Counted from the stretch's first letter, positions 8,860 through 21,331 are shown. The stretch: 64,000 bases of DNA from Kluyvera sichuanensis (GCF_014218705.1 NZ_JABBJF010000010.1:62001-126000), one strand, 5' to 3'. Notes: generated from the sequence alone by a model not told the origin. Numbers and translations: made by a program.

Positions 8860-9635
8860 ACGGCCGTTTTATTGATACCCATTGCCACTTCGATTTCCCT
8901 CCATTTACCGGCGACGAAGAGGCGAGTATCCAGCGTGCGGCCGCCGCTGGCGTTAGCAAGATAATCATGCCGGCCACCGAAGCCGACAATTTCCCTCGCG
9001 TATTGGCGCTGGCCGAACGGTTTTCTCAGCTGTATGCCGCCATTGGGCTGCACCCGATCGTGGTCGAGCGTCATGGCGATGAGAGCCTGGCGCAACTGGA
9101 AGCAGCACTCGCCCTGAAGCCAGAAAAATTGGTGGCGGTGGGGGAAATGGGCCTCGATCTTTACCGGGAGAACCCGCAATTTGAACGCCAGCAGTACCTG
9201 CTGGATGAACAGCTGCGGTTGGCAAAGCGTTACGATCTGCCGGTGATCCTCCATTCGCGACGCACCCACGACAAGCTGGCGCTGCACCTGAAACGACATA
9301 ACCTGCCGCGAACCGGTGTGGTACATGGTTTTGCCGGTAGCCTCCAGCAGGCGGAACGCTTCGTCCAGTTGGGCTATAAAATCGGCGTGGGGGGAACGAT
9401 CTCCTATCCTCGCGCCAGTAAAACCCGCGACGTGATGGCGCAGTTACCGCTTTCATCGCTGATTCTGGAGACCGATGCGCCGGATATGCCGCTCAACGGC
9501 TATCAGGGGCAACCGAACCGCCCGGAGCGGATTGCTGATGTATTCACGCACCTCTGTTCGTTGCGAGGCGAGCCTCCGGAAGAGATAGCTTCAGCGCTGC
9601 TGGCAAATACGCACGCCCTTTTTTCACTCTCCTGA
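8856..9635 (+). CDS. yjjV: YjjV, TatD-family metal-dependent deoxyribonuclease
   Basis: 259 residues, the same as E. coli YjjV, from a GTG start that overlaps the yjjU stop by 4 bases. TIM-barrel amidohydrolase fold with the metal ligands in view: DTHCHFD at the N-terminus, a GEMGLD glutamate, LHSRR, VVHGFAG and the late ETDAPDMPL aspartate. The likely activity is Mg-dependent DNase, by analogy to TatD. The exact cellular role is unsettled. Confidence 0.9.
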   Translation: MNGRFIDTHCHFDFPPFTGDEEASIQRAAAAGVSKIIMPATEADNFPRVLALAERFSQLYAAIGLHPIVVERHGDESLAQLEAALALKPEKLVAVGEMGLDLYRENPQFERQQYLLDEQLRLAKRYDLPVILHSRRTHDKLALHLKRHNLPRTGVVHGFAGSLQQAERFVQLGYKIGVGGTISYPRASKTRDVMAQLPLSSLILETDAPDMPLNGYQGQPNRPERIADVFTHLCSLRGEPPEEIASALLANTHALFSLS

Positions 9636-9782
9636 AGTGACGTAGATCTCATTACTGGCTATTCATCTGTTGCTGTTGCGTAAAACCTGTGACGTTTTGC
9701 AAAAAAGATAATTACGTAGCGTTATAATCGCCGCGATTGGTATGCCGTAATTACTATATTTTTCAATACACAGGGACTCTGT

Positions 9783-11060
9783 ATGCAAATCCTCATGGGA
9801 CTTATCGGCATGGTGGTGTTGCTCGCCATTGCCTTACTTCTTTCCAGCAATCGTAAAGCGATTAACTACCGAACCGTACTGGGTGCCTGGCTTTTGCAGA
9901 TAGGTATCGGTGCGCTCATCCTCTATGTACCTGCCGGGCGTAAAGTCCTGCTGGCGATGTCCGAAGGCGTGGCTAACGTGATTGCCTACGGCAACGAAGG
10001 GATCGGCTTCCTGTTCGGCGGCCTGGTCTCCGACAAGATGTTTGAAGTCTTTGGCGGCGGTGGCTTCGTGTTTGCGCTGCGCGTACTGCCGGTTATCGTC
10101 TTCTTCTCCTCACTGATTGCGGTACTGTACTACATCGGCATCATGCAGTTCGTGATTCGTATTCTGGGCGGCGCGCTGCGTAAGGTGCTGAAAACTTCAC
10201 GCACGGAATCGCTCTCTGCCACGGCAAATATCTTTGTCGGCCAGACCGAAGCGCCGCTGGTGGTTCGTCCGTATATCGCCACCATGACCCGTTCCGAACT
10301 GTTTGCCGTGATGTGCGGCGGGCTAGCCTCGGTGGCGGGTTCCGTTCTGGCAGGCTATGCACAGATGGGCGTACCGCTGGAATACCTGATTGCGGCCTCG
10401 TTTATGGCGGCGCCTGGCGGCCTGCTGTTTGCCAAAATCATCGTGCCGGAAACGGAAACGCCGCACGACTCCCCAACGCTTGAGAAAGATACCAAGAACC
10501 CGGACGCACCGGCAAACGTGCTGGATGCTGCGGCATCGGGCGCGGCATCCGGTATGCAGTTGGCATTGAACGTGGGCGCGATGCTGCTGGCGTTTATCGC
10601 GCTGATTGCATTGCTGAACGGGATGCTCTCTGGTATTGGCGGTTGGTTCAACCATCCGGAGCTGTCGCTGCAACTGATCCTCGGCTGGCTGTTTGCGCCG
10701 CTGGCGTGGGTGATTGGCGTGCCGTGGGGCGAAGCGACGGTGGCGGGCTCGTTTATCGGCCAGAAGCTGGTGATCAACGAATTCGTGGCTTACATGAACT
10801 TCGGTGAATACCTGAAGGCGGATGCTGAAGTGGCTGCGGCTGGCCTGCAGGTGATCTCCAACCACACTAAAGCGATCATCTCCTTTGCTCTGTGCGGCTT
10901 CGCGAACCTCTCCTCGATCGCCATTCTGATTGGCGGCCTGGGCAGCATGGCGCCAAACCGTCGTCAGGATATTGCGCAGCTCGGTCTGAAAGCCGTTGCC
11001 GCCGGGACGCTCTCCAACCTGATGAGCGCCACCATCGCGGGCCTGTTCCTCGCCCTATAA
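9783..11060 (+). CDS. NupC-family concentrative nucleoside transporter
   Basis: 425 residues with about 9-10 membrane segments. The CNT hallmarks are present: [17 protein letters not shown], the [13 protein letters not shown] motif, and [29 protein letters not shown]. It should import nucleosides with protons or sodium across the inner membrane. It sits between yjjV and yjjW, where E. coli K-12 has no transporter, but close to deoCABD, so it may feed deoxynucleoside catabolism. Its 3' end overlaps the convergent yjjW by 6 bases. A TATAAT at 9723-9728 and a TGTGA-type half-site at 9689 lie upstream, but no full promoter or CRP site could be fixed. Confidence 0.9.
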   Translation: MQILMGLIGMVVLLAIALLLSSNRKAINYRTVLGAWLLQIGIGALILYVPAGRKVLLAMSEGVANVIAYGNEGIGFLFGGLVSDKMFEVFGGGGFVFALRVLPVIVFFSSLIAVLYYIGIMQFVIRILGGALRKVLKTSRTESLSATANIFVGQTEAPLVVRPYIATMTRSELFAVMCGGLASVAGSVLAGYAQMGVPLEYLIAASFMAAPGGLLFAKIIVPETETPHDSPTLEKDTKNPDAPANVLDAAASGAASGMQLALNVGAMLLAFIALIALLNGMLSGIGGWFNHPELSLQLILGWLFAPLAWVIGVPWGEATVAGSFIGQKLVINEFVAYMNFGEYLKADAEVAAAGLQVISNHTKAIISFALCGFANLSSIAILIGGLGSMAPNRRQDIAQLGLKAVAAGTLSNLMSATIAGLFLAL

Positions 11061-11918
11061 GTACAGCGCCGGAGGGATAAGCCTCGTTATTCCTCTGGCC
11101 TGTAGCGCCTGGCTGACGGCATCAATATCCGTTGGTCCGGCGCTACCCCACGCTTTTGCCTCACCGTAAACGCCGTGTGCGTGAAAGGCGTTCAGACGCA
11201 CGGGAATATCCCCCAATTCGGCGATAAATGCGCCCAGCGACTCCGCTTCCTCCAGATAATCACTGTGCCCTGGAATGACCAGCAGTCGTAGCTCCGTCAG
11301 CATGCCGTGCTGGGCAAGCCACTGAATGCTCTGTTTGATCCGCGCGTTGCCACGCCCGGTCAGGGCCAGATGTCGGGCGCTATCCCAGGATTTTAAATCG
11401 ACCATCACCCCGTCACACACCGCTTGCAGCTTCTGCCAACCGCTTATCGGCAGCTCGCCGTTACTGTCGACGAGGCAGGTCAGGTGCGCCAGTGAAGGCG
11501 TAGATTTCAGCGTCTGGAAGAGGGCGATGATGAACGGTAACTGCGTGGTGGCTTCGCCGCCGCTGACGGTAATACCCTCGATAAACGGCGCGACCTGCGC
11601 TATCTGCTGAATCACTTGCTCCACGCTCATGGTTTGCGCCATTGGCGTGGCCTGCTGCGGGCACATATGCAGACAGGTATCGCACTGCTGGCAAACCTCC
11701 GCCTGCCAGCTGACTTTCCCGTCGTGCACGCTTAACGCCTGGTGCGGACACTGCGGCACGCACTCACCGCAGTCGTTGCAACGCCCCATCGTCCATGGGT
11801 TATGGCAGTTTTTGCAGCGCAGGTTGCAGCCCTGCAGAAACAGGGCCAGGCGGCTGCCGGGCCCGTCGACGCAGGAGAAGGGGATAATTTTACTGACTAA
11901 AGCGCATCTGCTGTTCAT
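11055..11918 (-). CDS. yjjW: YjjW, glycyl-radical enzyme activating enzyme
   Basis: 287 residues. Radical-SAM protein with the activase cluster C31-x3-C35-x2-C38 ([13 protein letters not shown]) and an inserted ferredoxin-like pair of Cys motifs ([12 protein letters not shown] and [12 protein letters not shown]), typical of activases with auxiliary 4Fe-4S clusters. GGEATTQ is the SAM-contact motif. It should install the glycyl radical on YjjI, encoded just upstream; the two genes overlap by 29 bases. Activity requires anaerobiosis. Confidence 0.92.
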   Translation of the reverse strand: MNSRCALVSKIIPFSCVDGPGSRLALFLQGCNLRCKNCHNPWTMGRCNDCGECVPQCPHQALSVHDGKVSWQAEVCQQCDTCLHMCPQQATPMAQTMSVEQVIQQIAQVAPFIEGITVSGGEATTQLPFIIALFQTLKSTPSLAHLTCLVDSNGELPISGWQKLQAVCDGVMVDLKSWDSARHLALTGRGNARIKQSIQWLAQHGMLTELRLLVIPGHSDYLEEAESLGAFIAELGDIPVRLNAFHAHGVYGEAKAWGSAGPTDIDAVSQALQARGITRLIPPALYL

Positions 11919-13440
11919 GGCTCACGACACGAGGTTGACGTTCCAGGATACGCGTGTTGCGTGCGGCTTCTTCGCCCAGCCACGTGGTGTTGGTGCGGGA
12001 GCCTTCATCACGGTATTTTTGCAGGTCGGACAGGCGCACCATATAGCCCGTGACGCGCACCAGATCGTTACCGCTGACGTTGGCGCTGAACTCACGCATA
12101 CCGACTTTAAACGCGCCGAGGCAGAGCTGCATGACCGCCTGCGGGTTACGTTTCACGGTTTCATCCAGGGTCAGAATATCGCTGATCCCTGCGGTGTAGT
12201 GGGCGTGATGCGGGGCGACGGTGAGCAGGTGGTTAATCGGGTCCGGCTCGTCGCCGTATGGCAGACGTGCGCCTGGTGTGGTGCCAATGTCTGAGCTGAT
12301 GCCGGACTGTGCGTGGAGCAGTGCGCGCTGCTGCCAGCCGTACTGTACCGGTGCACGGGCGACGAAGGCGGCAAGCTCGGCGCTGATGCGGTAGGCCAGC
12401 TGATTCGCCTGCTCGTCTTTACCGTAGCGCCCGCTAAGCCCTTCGCGCTCGCACAGGATGTTAACCGCCTCGGCGAGCGAGTAGATGCCGAACATCGGCA
12501 CAAAACGGTCCGGGTCGATCAACCCTTCACTCACCAGGAAGCTATTCTCAAAGAAGTGCGACTGCTCGTAGAGGAAGCGGCAGCGCGCATCGATGATCTC
12601 GATTTGCAGCTGGCAGAAACGCGGTAACACGTTGGCAAAGAAATCATCGATCGATTCACTGCGTTGCGCCACCTGCTGGAGATTCAGACGTACCAGCGTA
12701 CTGCCGCCGCCGGCAAGCGGCAGCGAGTTGTAACAGCTTACGATGCCATATTGACTATTTGTGAATATTTTATCATTTAACGGCCCGTTGGCGATGTGCG
12801 GCTTACTGCACTCGCAGATATTTTGTGCTACCTGCAGCAGTAAATCATCGGAGGTCATCTCCGGGTCGTAGATAAAGGTTAGATTTGGCGCGACCTGCTT
12901 TAACTCTGCGTCTGCCCGTAGTATTGCGCGGGTGACTGGCGTATCAAGCGGGCCAATATTGACGTGCGTGAACGCATCAGGGAGCGTGCGATCGAGATAG
13001 CGCCAGAAACGTTTTATTCGAATATCAATTTCATCTTGTGTTAGAATTCTAACATAAGGCGATAACAGCGCATCAAGATGACCGAGGTAAACCGGCATCG
13101 CCGTCACGGAAGGAACATGGTGGTACAAAATGGTCAGCAGCGAAAGGGCATCGTCCAGATCTTTGGCTCCCTCCAGCTCCAGCCATTCAGAACCGTTAGC
13201 CAGAAAACGCGCGTAGTCCGGCAGGACGTAACGCGGCTTATACGGCGCATGCCCTTCATACATATCGCAAATGACGCCGTCGGCCAGCGCCGCTTGCGCG
13301 TCCTCAGAGAGTTCTGGATAGGGCAGGGCGTTTTCGGCCTCCAGCGCCAGAAAATGACGTTTCTGTTCTGGGGTTAACACGGAGCTTGTCACAATTTGCT
13401 GGCAGTGTTGCAGCAGTGATGAATCATTCGATGTTGGCAT
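11890..13440 (-). CDS. yjjI: YjjI, glycyl-radical enzyme of unknown substrate
   Basis: 516 residues, the family length (DUF3029). The C-terminal glycyl-radical motif is RVTGY, with the radical glycine at about residue 465. An active-site cysteine candidate lies in [10 protein letters not shown]. The protein is shorter than pyruvate formate-lyase and its reaction is unknown. It is the first gene of a two-gene operon with its activase YjjW and is divergent from deoC. Confidence 0.92.
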   Translation of the reverse strand: MPTSNDSSLLQHCQQIVTSSVLTPEQKRHFLALEAENALPYPELSEDAQAALADGVICDMYEGHAPYKPRYVLPDYARFLANGSEWLELEGAKDLDDALSLLTILYHHVPSVTAMPVYLGHLDALLSPYVRILTQDEIDIRIKRFWRYLDRTLPDAFTHVNIGPLDTPVTRAILRADAELKQVAPNLTFIYDPEMTSDDLLLQVAQNICECSKPHIANGPLNDKIFTNSQYGIVSCYNSLPLAGGGSTLVRLNLQQVAQRSESIDDFFANVLPRFCQLQIEIIDARCRFLYEQSHFFENSFLVSEGLIDPDRFVPMFGIYSLAEAVNILCEREGLSGRYGKDEQANQLAYRISAELAAFVARAPVQYGWQQRALLHAQSGISSDIGTTPGARLPYGDEPDPINHLLTVAPHHAHYTAGISDILTLDETVKRNPQAVMQLCLGAFKVGMREFSANVSGNDLVRVTGYMVRLSDLQKYRDEGSRTNTTWLGEEAARNTRILERQPRVVSHEQQMRFSQ

Positions 13441-13570
13441 GTTCAGTTCCTCAGACGAGCGATAGGCGGAGTGTATGAAAAACGATGAGGCTGTCCTTTG
13501 ATCCCAGCGGCCGAACGGGTGCTTTAATTACCGTTTCTGATTCCAAAATTTGATGTATGTCTCGTTATTG

Positions 13571-13643
13571 TTATGCAATTTTGTACGAAGTTTTCACTAA
13601 GTGTGATGAAAGTCGAAGTGTGAACGCGGGGCAGTGTTACAAT
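13571..13643 (+). promoter_or_regulatory. deo operon CRP-dependent promoter (deoP2-like)
   Basis: A CRP site AAGTGTGATGAAAGTCGAAG (13599 onward, ending at 13620) and a -10 hexamer TACAAT (13638-13643) are placed so the CRP centre is about 40 bases before the expected start near 13650. A second, weaker TTATGCAATTTTGTA site lies around 13571-13585. The layout matches E. coli deoP2, where CRP and CytR bind together. Control by cAMP-CRP and CytR is inferred from that similarity. Confidence 0.8.
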
Positions 13644-13698
13644 AGTCACAGACCCGCAAGGTAACGATTTACACGGCAGTATGCCGTCGGAGAGAAAA

Positions 13699-14478
13699 AT
13701 GACTGATTTAAAGGCAAGCAGCCTGCGTGCGCTGCAGTTGATGGACCTCACTACCCTGAACGAAGACGATACCGACGCGAAAGTGATCGCGCTGTGTCAT
13801 CAGGCGAAAACGCCGGTGGGCAACACCGCCGCTGTCTGCATCTATCCGCGTTTCATTCCGATTGCGCGTAAAACGCTGAAAGAGCAGGGAACCCCGGACA
13901 TCCGCATCGCCACCGTCACCAACTTCCCGCACGGTAACGACGACATCGAGATTGCGCTGGCGGAAACCCGCGCGGCCATCGCCTACGGTGCTGACGAAGT
14001 TGACGTGGTCTTCCCATACCGCGCACTGATTGCGGGTAACGAGCAGGTTGGTTTCGACCTGGTGAAAGCCTGTAAAGATGCCTGTGCGGCGGCAAACGTG
14101 CTGCTGAAAGTGATCATCGAAACCGGCGAGCTGAAAGAAGAGTGGCTTATTCGTAAAGCGTCTGAAATCTCGATCAAAGCCGGCGCTGATTTCATCAAAA
14201 CGTCTACCGGTAAAGTGCCGGTGAACGCGACCCCAGAAAGCGCGCGCATCATGATGGAAGTGATCCGTGATATGGGCGTACAGAAAACCGTGGGCTTCAA
14301 GCCAGCGGGCGGCGTTCGCACCGCAGAAGACGCACAGCTGTTCCTGTCTATCGCTGACGAACTGTTCGGTGCGGACTGGGCTGACTCCCGTCACTACCGC
14401 TTCGGTGCTTCCTCTCTGCTGGCTAGCCTGCTGAAGGCGCTGGGCCACGGCGACGGTAAGAGCGCTAGCAGCTATTAA
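13699..14478 (+). CDS. deoC: DeoC, deoxyribose-phosphate aldolase
   Basis: 259 residues from the ATG at 13699 ([17 protein letters not shown]), matching E. coli; an ATG at 13681 is in frame but adds six residues not in the family, and AGAGAAAA lies before 13699. DeoC cleaves 2-deoxyribose 5-phosphate to glyceraldehyde 3-phosphate and acetaldehyde through a Schiff base; the catalytic lysine is K167 in [10 protein letters not shown]. First gene of deoCABD. Confidence 0.97.
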   Translation: MTDLKASSLRALQLMDLTTLNEDDTDAKVIALCHQAKTPVGNTAAVCIYPRFIPIARKTLKEQGTPDIRIATVTNFPHGNDDIEIALAETRAAIAYGADEVDVVFPYRALIAGNEQVGFDLVKACKDACAAANVLLKVIIETGELKEEWLIRKASEISIKAGADFIKTSTGKVPVNATPESARIMMEVIRDMGVQKTVGFKPAGGVRTAEDAQLFLSIADELFGADWADSRHYRFGASSLLASLLKALGHGDGKSASSY

Positions 14479-14487
14479 TGCATTATC

Positions 14488-14557
14488 GTAGCCCGGACGA
14501 GGCGCATGCGCGCCGACTCCGGGATCTCCCCGGCGGCGCTACGCTTGGCCGGGCTAC
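14488..14557. repeat. REP-like inverted repeat between deoC and deoA
   Basis: GTAGCCCGGACGAGGCGC... (14488-14523) faces ...GCTTGGCCGGGCTAC (14529-14557) as an imperfect palindrome. A second small hairpin, GCGGGC-GCGA-GCCCGC, follows at 14569-14584. The element lies inside the operon and could adjust mRNA stability between deoC and deoA. Confidence 0.8.
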
Positions 14558-14615
14558 AGGAACGTAGCGCGGGCGCGAGCCCGCTGCATTTAACCTGATT
14601 AATCAGGAGGGTACC

Positions 14616-15938
14616 TTGTTTCTCGCTCAAGAAATTATTCGCAAAAAACGTGATGGCCACGCGCTGAGTGATGAAGAAATTCGTTTCTTTATCAACGGGA
14701 TTCGTGACAACACCATCTCTGAAGGGCAGATTGCCGCGCTGGCGATGACCATTTTCTTCCATGATATGAGCATGCCGGAGCGTGTCTCGCTGACCATGGC
14801 GATGCGAGATTCAGGCACCGTTCTGGACTGGAAGAGCCTCAACCTCAACGGCCCAATTGTCGACAAACACTCTACCGGCGGCGTAGGTGACGTGACCTCG
14901 CTGATGCTGGGCCCAATGGTGGCGGCCTGCGGCGGCTATATTCCGATGATCTCCGGTCGCGGCCTCGGCCATACCGGCGGTACGCTCGACAAACTGGAAG
15001 CCATTCCAGGCTTCGACATCTTCCCGGGCGACAACCGTTTCCGTGAAATTATTAAAGACGTGGGTGTGGCGATTATTGGGCAGACCAGCTCGCTCGCTCC
15101 GGCGGACAAACGTTTTTATGCCACCCGCGACATTACCGCGACGGTGGACTCCATTCCGCTGATCACTGCGTCCATTCTCGCCAAAAAGCTGGCGGAAGGC
15201 CTCGACGCGCTGGTGATGGACGTGAAAGTAGGCAGCGGCGCGTTTATGCCGACCTACGAACTCTCTGCGGCGCTGGCGGAAGCCATTGTGGGCGTTTCTA
15301 ACGGCGCAGGCGTGAAAACCACGGCCCTGCTGACCGACATGAACCAGGTGCTGGCCTCCAGCGCCGGTAACGCCGTGGAAGTGCGCGAAGCGGTGCAGTT
15401 CCTGACCGGTGAATACCGCAATCCGCGTCTGTTCGACGTCACCATGGCGCTGTGCGTTGAGATGCTTATCTCTGGCAAGCTGGCCAAAGACGACGCCGAA
15501 GCGCGCGCCAAACTGCAGGCCGTGCTCGACAATGGCAAAGCGGCTGAGATCTTTGGTCGCATGGTGGCGGCACAGAAAGGCCCAACCGATTTCGTTGAAA
15601 ACTACGCGAAATATCTGCCGACAGCGATGCTGAGCAAAGCCGTCTATGCTGATACCGAAGGTTTTGTCAGCGCGATGGACACCCGCGCGCTGGGCATGGC
15701 GGTGGTTTCTATGGGCGGCGGTCGTCGCCAGGCTTCTGACACCATCGATTACAGCGTCGGCTTCACCGACATGGCCCGTCTGGGCGACAGCGTTGACGGA
15801 CAGCGTCCGCTGGCGGTGATCCACGCGAAAGATGAAGCAAGCTGGCAGGATGCGGCGAAGGCCGTGAAAGCGGCAATTAAACTGGACGATAAAGCGCCTG
15901 AAATTACGCCAACCGTCTATCGTCGCATCACCGAATAG
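14616..15938 (+). CDS. deoA: DeoA, thymidine phosphorylase
   Basis: 440 residues from a TTG start ([18 protein letters not shown]), as in E. coli, with a strong SD (AGGAGGGTACC). It converts thymidine and phosphate to thymine and deoxyribose 1-phosphate. The family signature [18 protein letters not shown] and the following [16 protein letters not shown] are complete. The rare TTG start may tune output relative to deoC. Confidence 0.96.
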   Translation: MFLAQEIIRKKRDGHALSDEEIRFFINGIRDNTISEGQIAALAMTIFFHDMSMPERVSLTMAMRDSGTVLDWKSLNLNGPIVDKHSTGGVGDVTSLMLGPMVAACGGYIPMISGRGLGHTGGTLDKLEAIPGFDIFPGDNRFREIIKDVGVAIIGQTSSLAPADKRFYATRDITATVDSIPLITASILAKKLAEGLDALVMDVKVGSGAFMPTYELSAALAEAIVGVSNGAGVKTTALLTDMNQVLASSAGNAVEVREAVQFLTGEYRNPRLFDVTMALCVEMLISGKLAKDDAEARAKLQAVLDNGKAAEIFGRMVAAQKGPTDFVENYAKYLPTAMLSKAVYADTEGFVSAMDTRALGMAVVSMGGGRRQASDTIDYSVGFTDMARLGDSVDGQRPLAVIHAKDEASWQDAAKAVKAAIKLDDKAPEITPTVYRRITE

Positions 15939-15954
15939 TTATATACTGATCTGA

Positions 15955-17214
<1,260 letters not shown>

Positions 17215-17220
17215 TTCTTT

Positions 17221-17240
17221 GGGCGGGAGGATTCCCGCCC
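17221..17240 (+). other. Hairpin between deoB and deoD
   Basis: Perfect 8-base stem GGGCGGGA / TCCCGCCC with a GGAT loop, followed by TTCGTCTATTT. The lack of a T-run makes it more likely an mRNA-stabilising or attenuating hairpin than a full stop; deoD follows after about 30 bases. Confidence 0.6.
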
Positions 17241-17271
17241 TTCGTCTATTTGAAAAATAAAGGAAATTACG

Positions 17272-17991
17272 ATGGCTACCCCACATATTAACGCTGAAAT
17301 GGGCGATTTCGCTGATGTTGTGCTGATGCCGGGCGACCCGCTGCGTGCAAAGCACATTGCTGAGACTTTCCTCGAAGATGTGCGCGAAGTGAACAACGTT
17401 CGCGGCATGTTAGGTTTCACCGGGACTTACAAAGGCCGTAAGATCTCCGTCATGGGCCACGGCATGGGTATCCCATCCTGCTCCATCTACACCAAAGAGC
17501 TGATCACCGACTTCGGCGTGAAGAAAATCATTCGCGTGGGTTCCTGCGGCGCGGTACGTGCTGATGTGAAACTGCGTGACGTGGTTATCGGCATGGGCGC
17601 ATGCACCGACTCCAAAGTGAACCGCCTGCGCTTCAAAGATCATGACTTCGCGGCGATCGCCGACTTCGGCATGGTGCGTGACGCGGTTGATGCAGCTAAA
17701 GCGCTGGGCGTTGATGCTCGCGTAGGTAACATCTTCTCCGCTGACCTGTTCTACACCCCAGATCCAACCATGTTCGACGTGATGGAAAAATACGGCATCC
17801 TGGGCGTGGAAATGGAAGCGGCGGGTATCTACGGCGTAGCTGCAGAATTCGGTGCGAAAGCGCTGACCATCTGCACCGTATCCGACCATATCCGTACCCA
17901 CGAGCAGACCACTGCCGCTGAACGTCAGACGACCTTCAACGACATGATCAAAATCGCGCTGGAATCTGTTCTGCTGGGCGATAAAGCGTAA
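17272..17991 (+). CDS. deoD: DeoD, purine nucleoside phosphorylase
   Basis: 239 residues, the E. coli length. A hexameric enzyme that cleaves purine (deoxy)nucleosides with phosphate to the base and (deoxy)ribose 1-phosphate. Conserved parts: [29 protein letters not shown], the VEMEAAG ribose-binding loop and CTVSDH with its catalytic aspartate. The SD (AAAGGAAATTACG) is good. Last gene of the deo operon. Confidence 0.97.
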   Translation: MATPHINAEMGDFADVVLMPGDPLRAKHIAETFLEDVREVNNVRGMLGFTGTYKGRKISVMGHGMGIPSCSIYTKELITDFGVKKIIRVGSCGAVRADVKLRDVVIGMGACTDSKVNRLRFKDHDFAAIADFGMVRDAVDAAKALGVDARVGNIFSADLFYTPDPTMFDVMEKYGILGVEMEAAGIYGVAAEFGAKALTICTVSDHIRTHEQTTAAERQTTFNDMIKIALESVLLGDKA

Positions 17992-18021
17992 GCCGATTCC
18001 CGGCGTAGCGTTCGATATACC

Positions 18022-18058
18022 GTAGCCCGGACGAGGTGCGTCAGCGCCGACTCCGGGG
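18022..18058. repeat. REP-like half element after deoD
   Basis: GTAGCCCGGACGAGGTGCG through GCGCCGACTCCGGGG, closely related to the left half of the deoC-deoA element. It forms an imperfect hairpin (CCCGGA / TCCGGG) and may mark the 3' end of the deo transcript. Confidence 0.7.
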
Positions 18059-18118
18059 CCGCGCGGCGCTGAATCCCAGCGCTGCGTTGGTCGACTGGGA
18101 TACCTTCTTAATACTGAT

Positions 18119-18217
18119 AATCTATTCACACTCCCATTCTTCAATTCCATTTTATGTGTACAATTCAAGCAAATATGCTATTAAATGTATCCATATATCT
18201 ATTCATAAATCTATTCA
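18119..18217 (+). promoter_or_regulatory. Three TCTATTCA repeats upstream of yjjJ
   Basis: TCTATTCA occurs at 18121-18128, 18198-18205 and 18210-18217. The last two are in tandem with 12-base spacing and end three bases before the yjjJ ATG. The region is AT-rich and has no Shine-Dalgarno sequence. YjjJ has an N-terminal winged-helix-like part, so these could be its own operators; that is inference. Confidence 0.45.
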
Positions 18218-18220
18218 CTC

Positions 18221-19561
18221 ATGAGCGCATTAACCGATTTGCTTCTGCAAGGGCCACGTTCCGCCCCTGAACTGAGACAGGTACTGGCGATAAGCCAGGC
18301 GACCTTCTCGCGACTTGTGTCAGCTCATGATGAGGTGCTGCAGTTTGGTAAGGCGCGCGCCACTCGCTATGCCCTCATTAAACCGATTCGCGGTGTATCA
18401 ACGTTTCCGCTTTGGCAGGTGGATGAGCAGGGGAACGCTCGCCAATTTGGCGTGTTGTATCCATGCTGGCCGCAGGGCAGTTGTCTGGTTGCATTGTCGT
18501 CAGGGGAATGGCAGTGGTTTGATGGCCTTCCGTGGTATTTGACCGATCTTCGGCCTCAGGGATTTTTAGGGCGAGCCTGGGGGAGGGCGGTTGCTACTCA
18601 GACTCATTTGCCAGACGATATCCGCTTATGGCAGGAAGATGAAGTGCTATACGGACTGCGTGTGTATATGGGTGAAAATGCAGGTGGATGGCTTATTGGT
18701 GAAGAGAACTATCAACGATGGCTTATCGCGCCAGAGCGAGTTGCCGTCGCACAATGTGATAAAACCAGCTACTACGCCAGGCTCGCAGAAGAAGCCATCG
18801 CGGGTGATATTGTCGGGTCCTCTGCAGGAGGGGAGCAGCCTAAATTTGGCTGTTATGTGCAAACAGCGCAAGGCAATCAAAACGTATTGGTCAAATTTAG
18901 TGCCCGAGAACAGAATACGGTTTCCGAGCGCTGGGGTGACCTGCTGATTGCTGAGTCTATTGCGTTATCGGTATTGTCCGCTACGGACATTGATGCGAGC
19001 CATGCCACGGCGTTCTGCTGCAGTGATACGGGGCAGGTGTTTCTCGAAAGTCTCCGTTTTGATTGTGTGGGCGTTCACGGCAGACGGCCAATCGTCTCTC
19101 TGGAAGCCCTACAAAGTGAATTCGTTTCCTCTCCGGGGGCCTGGCCTACCGTAACAAGCCAACTTTCCGCAAAGGGCATTATTGCTGAATATTCCCATCA
19201 GCAAACCGCGAAAATCTGGGCATTTGGGCGCTTAATTGCCAACAGTGATATGCACGCAGGTAATCTCTCGTTCTATTTATCTGCCACGCCAATGGTTATT
19301 GCCCCGGTGTATGACATGCTGCCAATGTCGTTTGCCCCGTCTAGTTCTGGCGCGATGCGGAGTGAGGCTGTCGATATTAAAGTGGATCCTACCGTCAGCA
19401 AAGCTGCATGGGAGTTTGCTTTACCGCTTGCGGAACAGTTCTGGCAGCGGGTTCAGGACGACCCGCGCATTAGCGCGGGTTTCCATGATATTGCTCGTGC
19501 TATGCTGGAAAAATTAACGTCAGCCGCCGTGATTATCGGGCGGCTCGCCTGGCGGTGTTAG
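18221..19561 (+). CDS. yjjJ: YjjJ, HipA-like kinase with N-terminal DNA-binding domain
   Basis: 446 residues. The first ~80 residues look like a helix-turn-helix unit ([23 protein letters not shown]) and the rest is a HipA-type kinase: ATP-loop-like [10 protein letters not shown] from residue 199, catalytic NSDMHAGN (341-348) and the metal-binding YDMLPM motif. E. coli YjjJ (also called HipH in some reports) is toxic when overproduced and has no partner antitoxin gene; none is seen here either. The kinase residues are intact, so activity is expected; the target is not known from sequence. The stop codon overlaps that of the convergent lplA. Confidence 0.85.
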   Translation: MSALTDLLLQGPRSAPELRQVLAISQATFSRLVSAHDEVLQFGKARATRYALIKPIRGVSTFPLWQVDEQGNARQFGVLYPCWPQGSCLVALSSGEWQWFDGLPWYLTDLRPQGFLGRAWGRAVATQTHLPDDIRLWQEDEVLYGLRVYMGENAGGWLIGEENYQRWLIAPERVAVAQCDKTSYYARLAEEAIAGDIVGSSAGGEQPKFGCYVQTAQGNQNVLVKFSAREQNTVSERWGDLLIAESIALSVLSATDIDASHATAFCCSDTGQVFLESLRFDCVGVHGRRPIVSLEALQSEFVSSPGAWPTVTSQLSAKGIIAEYSHQQTAKIWAFGRLIANSDMHAGNLSFYLSATPMVIAPVYDMLPMSFAPSSSGAMRSEAVDIKVDPTVSKAAWEFALPLAEQFWQRVQDDPRISAGFHDIARAMLEKLTSAAVIIGRLAWRC

Positions 19562-20574
19562 CGCACCGCACCCGCCAGCCAGCCCGATAGCTCTCGCAGT
19601 TCATTACGCTGCTCCGGGAACGCTTCTCTCAGCCCTTCGCAGGCTTGCTGCAGCACGTCAGCACGATACTGACAGCCCTGTAAGCGCGCCGCCAACGCCT
19701 CCAGCGGCGCGGGGTTCAGGCTGTCGGTAAACACCTGCGCGCGGGTGATGACGCCTTTCTCGACGTCGAAATGCAGCTCTACACCGCCCCAGGTGAAACG
19801 CTCGTCCAGCAGATGACTGAACGCTGGGGCCTGGCCGAAATTCCACTCCCAGCTGCTTTGACGGGCAAATGTCTCGGCAAAATTTGGCAGGTCCGGTGCT
19901 TTATCCGGGGAGATTATTTCGGCTTCGACTCGCTCGCCGTAGTGGCGGAAAAACGCCTCAGTGACGGCTTCGCAGATTTGCTCATGGGTGATATCGGGCA
20001 GCAGCTCAACCAGATTCGCCACGCGCCCACGCACCGAAGTAATACCCTTAGCCTGAAGCTTTTTCTTATCAGGGTTCAGGTAGTTAGCCAGACGGCTAAG
20101 ATCGGCATTGAGCAGCAGCGTGCCGTGGTGGAAGCCACGGTCGATGGTCTCCCGGTAGGCGGAGCCGGAGACTTTACGGTCGCCTTCTTCGGTTTTCACG
20201 ATCAGGTCGTTACGCCCGGAGGCTTCCGCCGTAATACCCAGCGAATTTAGCGCCTCGAGCACGATGGCCGTAGAGATGGTTTTATCGTACTCCGGCTTAC
20301 CAGCCATAAAGGTAAAGCAGGTGTTGCCGAGGTCGTGGAACACCGCGCCGCCGCCGCTGCTGCGGCGAGCCAGACGGACGTTATCCTCTTCCATACGCCG
20401 GGTGTTGCACTCTTTCCACGGATTCTGCGCACGGCCAATGACGACCGTATCGGCGTTACGCCACAGGAACAGCACCCGCTGCGTGGCGGGCATCTGGCGA
20501 AAAATACACTCCTCCACGGCGAGGTTAAACCACGGGTCGTGGGAGTCTGAAAGCAGCAGGCGCAGCGTTGACAT
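19558..20574 (-). CDS. lplA: LplA, lipoate-protein ligase A
   Basis: 338 residues, equal to E. coli. It activates free lipoate with ATP and attaches it to the lipoyl domains of 2-oxoacid dehydrogenases and GcvH. The family motifs [18 protein letters not shown] and the catalytic-lysine region KVSGSAYRE are intact, as is the C-terminal accessory domain. It lies downstream of smp with a 18-base gap and is probably co-transcribed with it. Confidence 0.96.
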   Translation of the reverse strand: MSTLRLLLSDSHDPWFNLAVEECIFRQMPATQRVLFLWRNADTVVIGRAQNPWKECNTRRMEEDNVRLARRSSGGGAVFHDLGNTCFTFMAGKPEYDKTISTAIVLEALNSLGITAEASGRNDLIVKTEEGDRKVSGSAYRETIDRGFHHGTLLLNADLSRLANYLNPDKKKLQAKGITSVRGRVANLVELLPDITHEQICEAVTEAFFRHYGERVEAEIISPDKAPDLPNFAETFARQSSWEWNFGQAPAFSHLLDERFTWGGVELHFDVEKGVITRAQVFTDSLNPAPLEALAARLQGCQYRADVLQQACEGLREAFPEQRNELRELSGWLAGAVR

Positions 20575-20592
20575 AGCGATTTCCTTTTCTGA

Positions 20593-21225
20593 TTAATCTT
20601 TATCTTCGTCCTGCACTGGCTTGTTGGCAGTGAGCAGGAACGGCGACTGCTGCCAGCGGGTGCGTTTGCCGCGCAGCAGCGTGCGGGCGAGCACTACGCC
20701 GATAGCCAGCGACAGCAGCAGCATCAGACGAAGAATGTTGGTGGTGTTATCCACCTGACGGGATTCGGTGGCGATGGTGTGGGTATCCAGCGTCAGACGC
20801 AGGTAACCGAGGGGGCCGTTTTTCCCCTGAATAGGCTCAACGATTTGCTGATTAAAATAGCTGCCCGCTTTTTTGCCATCCAGCGCCAGACGGTCGCGGA
20901 GATCGACCTGTTCCCCGGCGCGGGCGATCAGGTCACCCTGCTCATCATAGACCCCAGCGTCCAGAATACGGCTTTTGTCGGTTAGCTGTTTCAGCAACTG
21001 ACCGATCTTTTTCTCGTCCGGCGTTTCGCTTTTCATCAGCGGCGCGAGGTTCAGCGAGACCTGAAATGCCAGGGTTCTGGCCAGTTCTTCCAGCTGCGGA
21101 TTTCGTTGTTTCTGGCTTTGTTGACTGAACCAGGAGGCGCCCTGCATCAATGCCACCAACAGAGCGAGACAGATCAGGACAATCGCGGTGCGATGCAGTC
21201 GAAATTTCAGTTTTGCGCGAACCAT
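20593..21225 (-). CDS. smp: Smp (YtjB), inner-membrane protein with a periplasmic domain
   Basis: 210 residues (E. coli about 214). Two membrane helices (about 14-30 and 162-180) flank a ~130-residue periplasmic domain, a topology like membrane-bound sensors without their output domain. The sequence YDEQGDLIARAGE resembles a dCache/sCache-type loop. The function is not established. It is divergent from serB, as in E. coli. Confidence 0.9.
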   Translation of the reverse strand: MVRAKLKFRLHRTAIVLICLALLVALMQGASWFSQQSQKQRNPQLEELARTLAFQVSLNLAPLMKSETPDEKKIGQLLKQLTDKSRILDAGVYDEQGDLIARAGEQVDLRDRLALDGKKAGSYFNQQIVEPIQGKNGPLGYLRLTLDTHTIATESRQVDNTTNILRLMLLLSLAIGVVLARTLLRGKRTRWQQSPFLLTANKPVQDEDKD

Positions 21226-21331
21226 ATTCCACCTTTGAAAATTTACAGCTTAATGTTGCCAGAAGCGCTGGTTACAAGGTAGCCTCATGCGTTATTTTCC
21301 TGGGCTTAATATAGTGAAGATTGGAGCTGTA

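Noticed and set aside
9681-9728. CRP site and promoter for the NupC-type gene
   Set aside because: Only the left CRP half-site (TGTGA) is good, and the nearest -35 candidate is 20 bases from the TATAAT, so it is not listed as a feature.
14811-15824. Open frame of 337 codons opposite deoA
   Set aside because: Codon-bias shadow of deoA without SD or recognisable motif.
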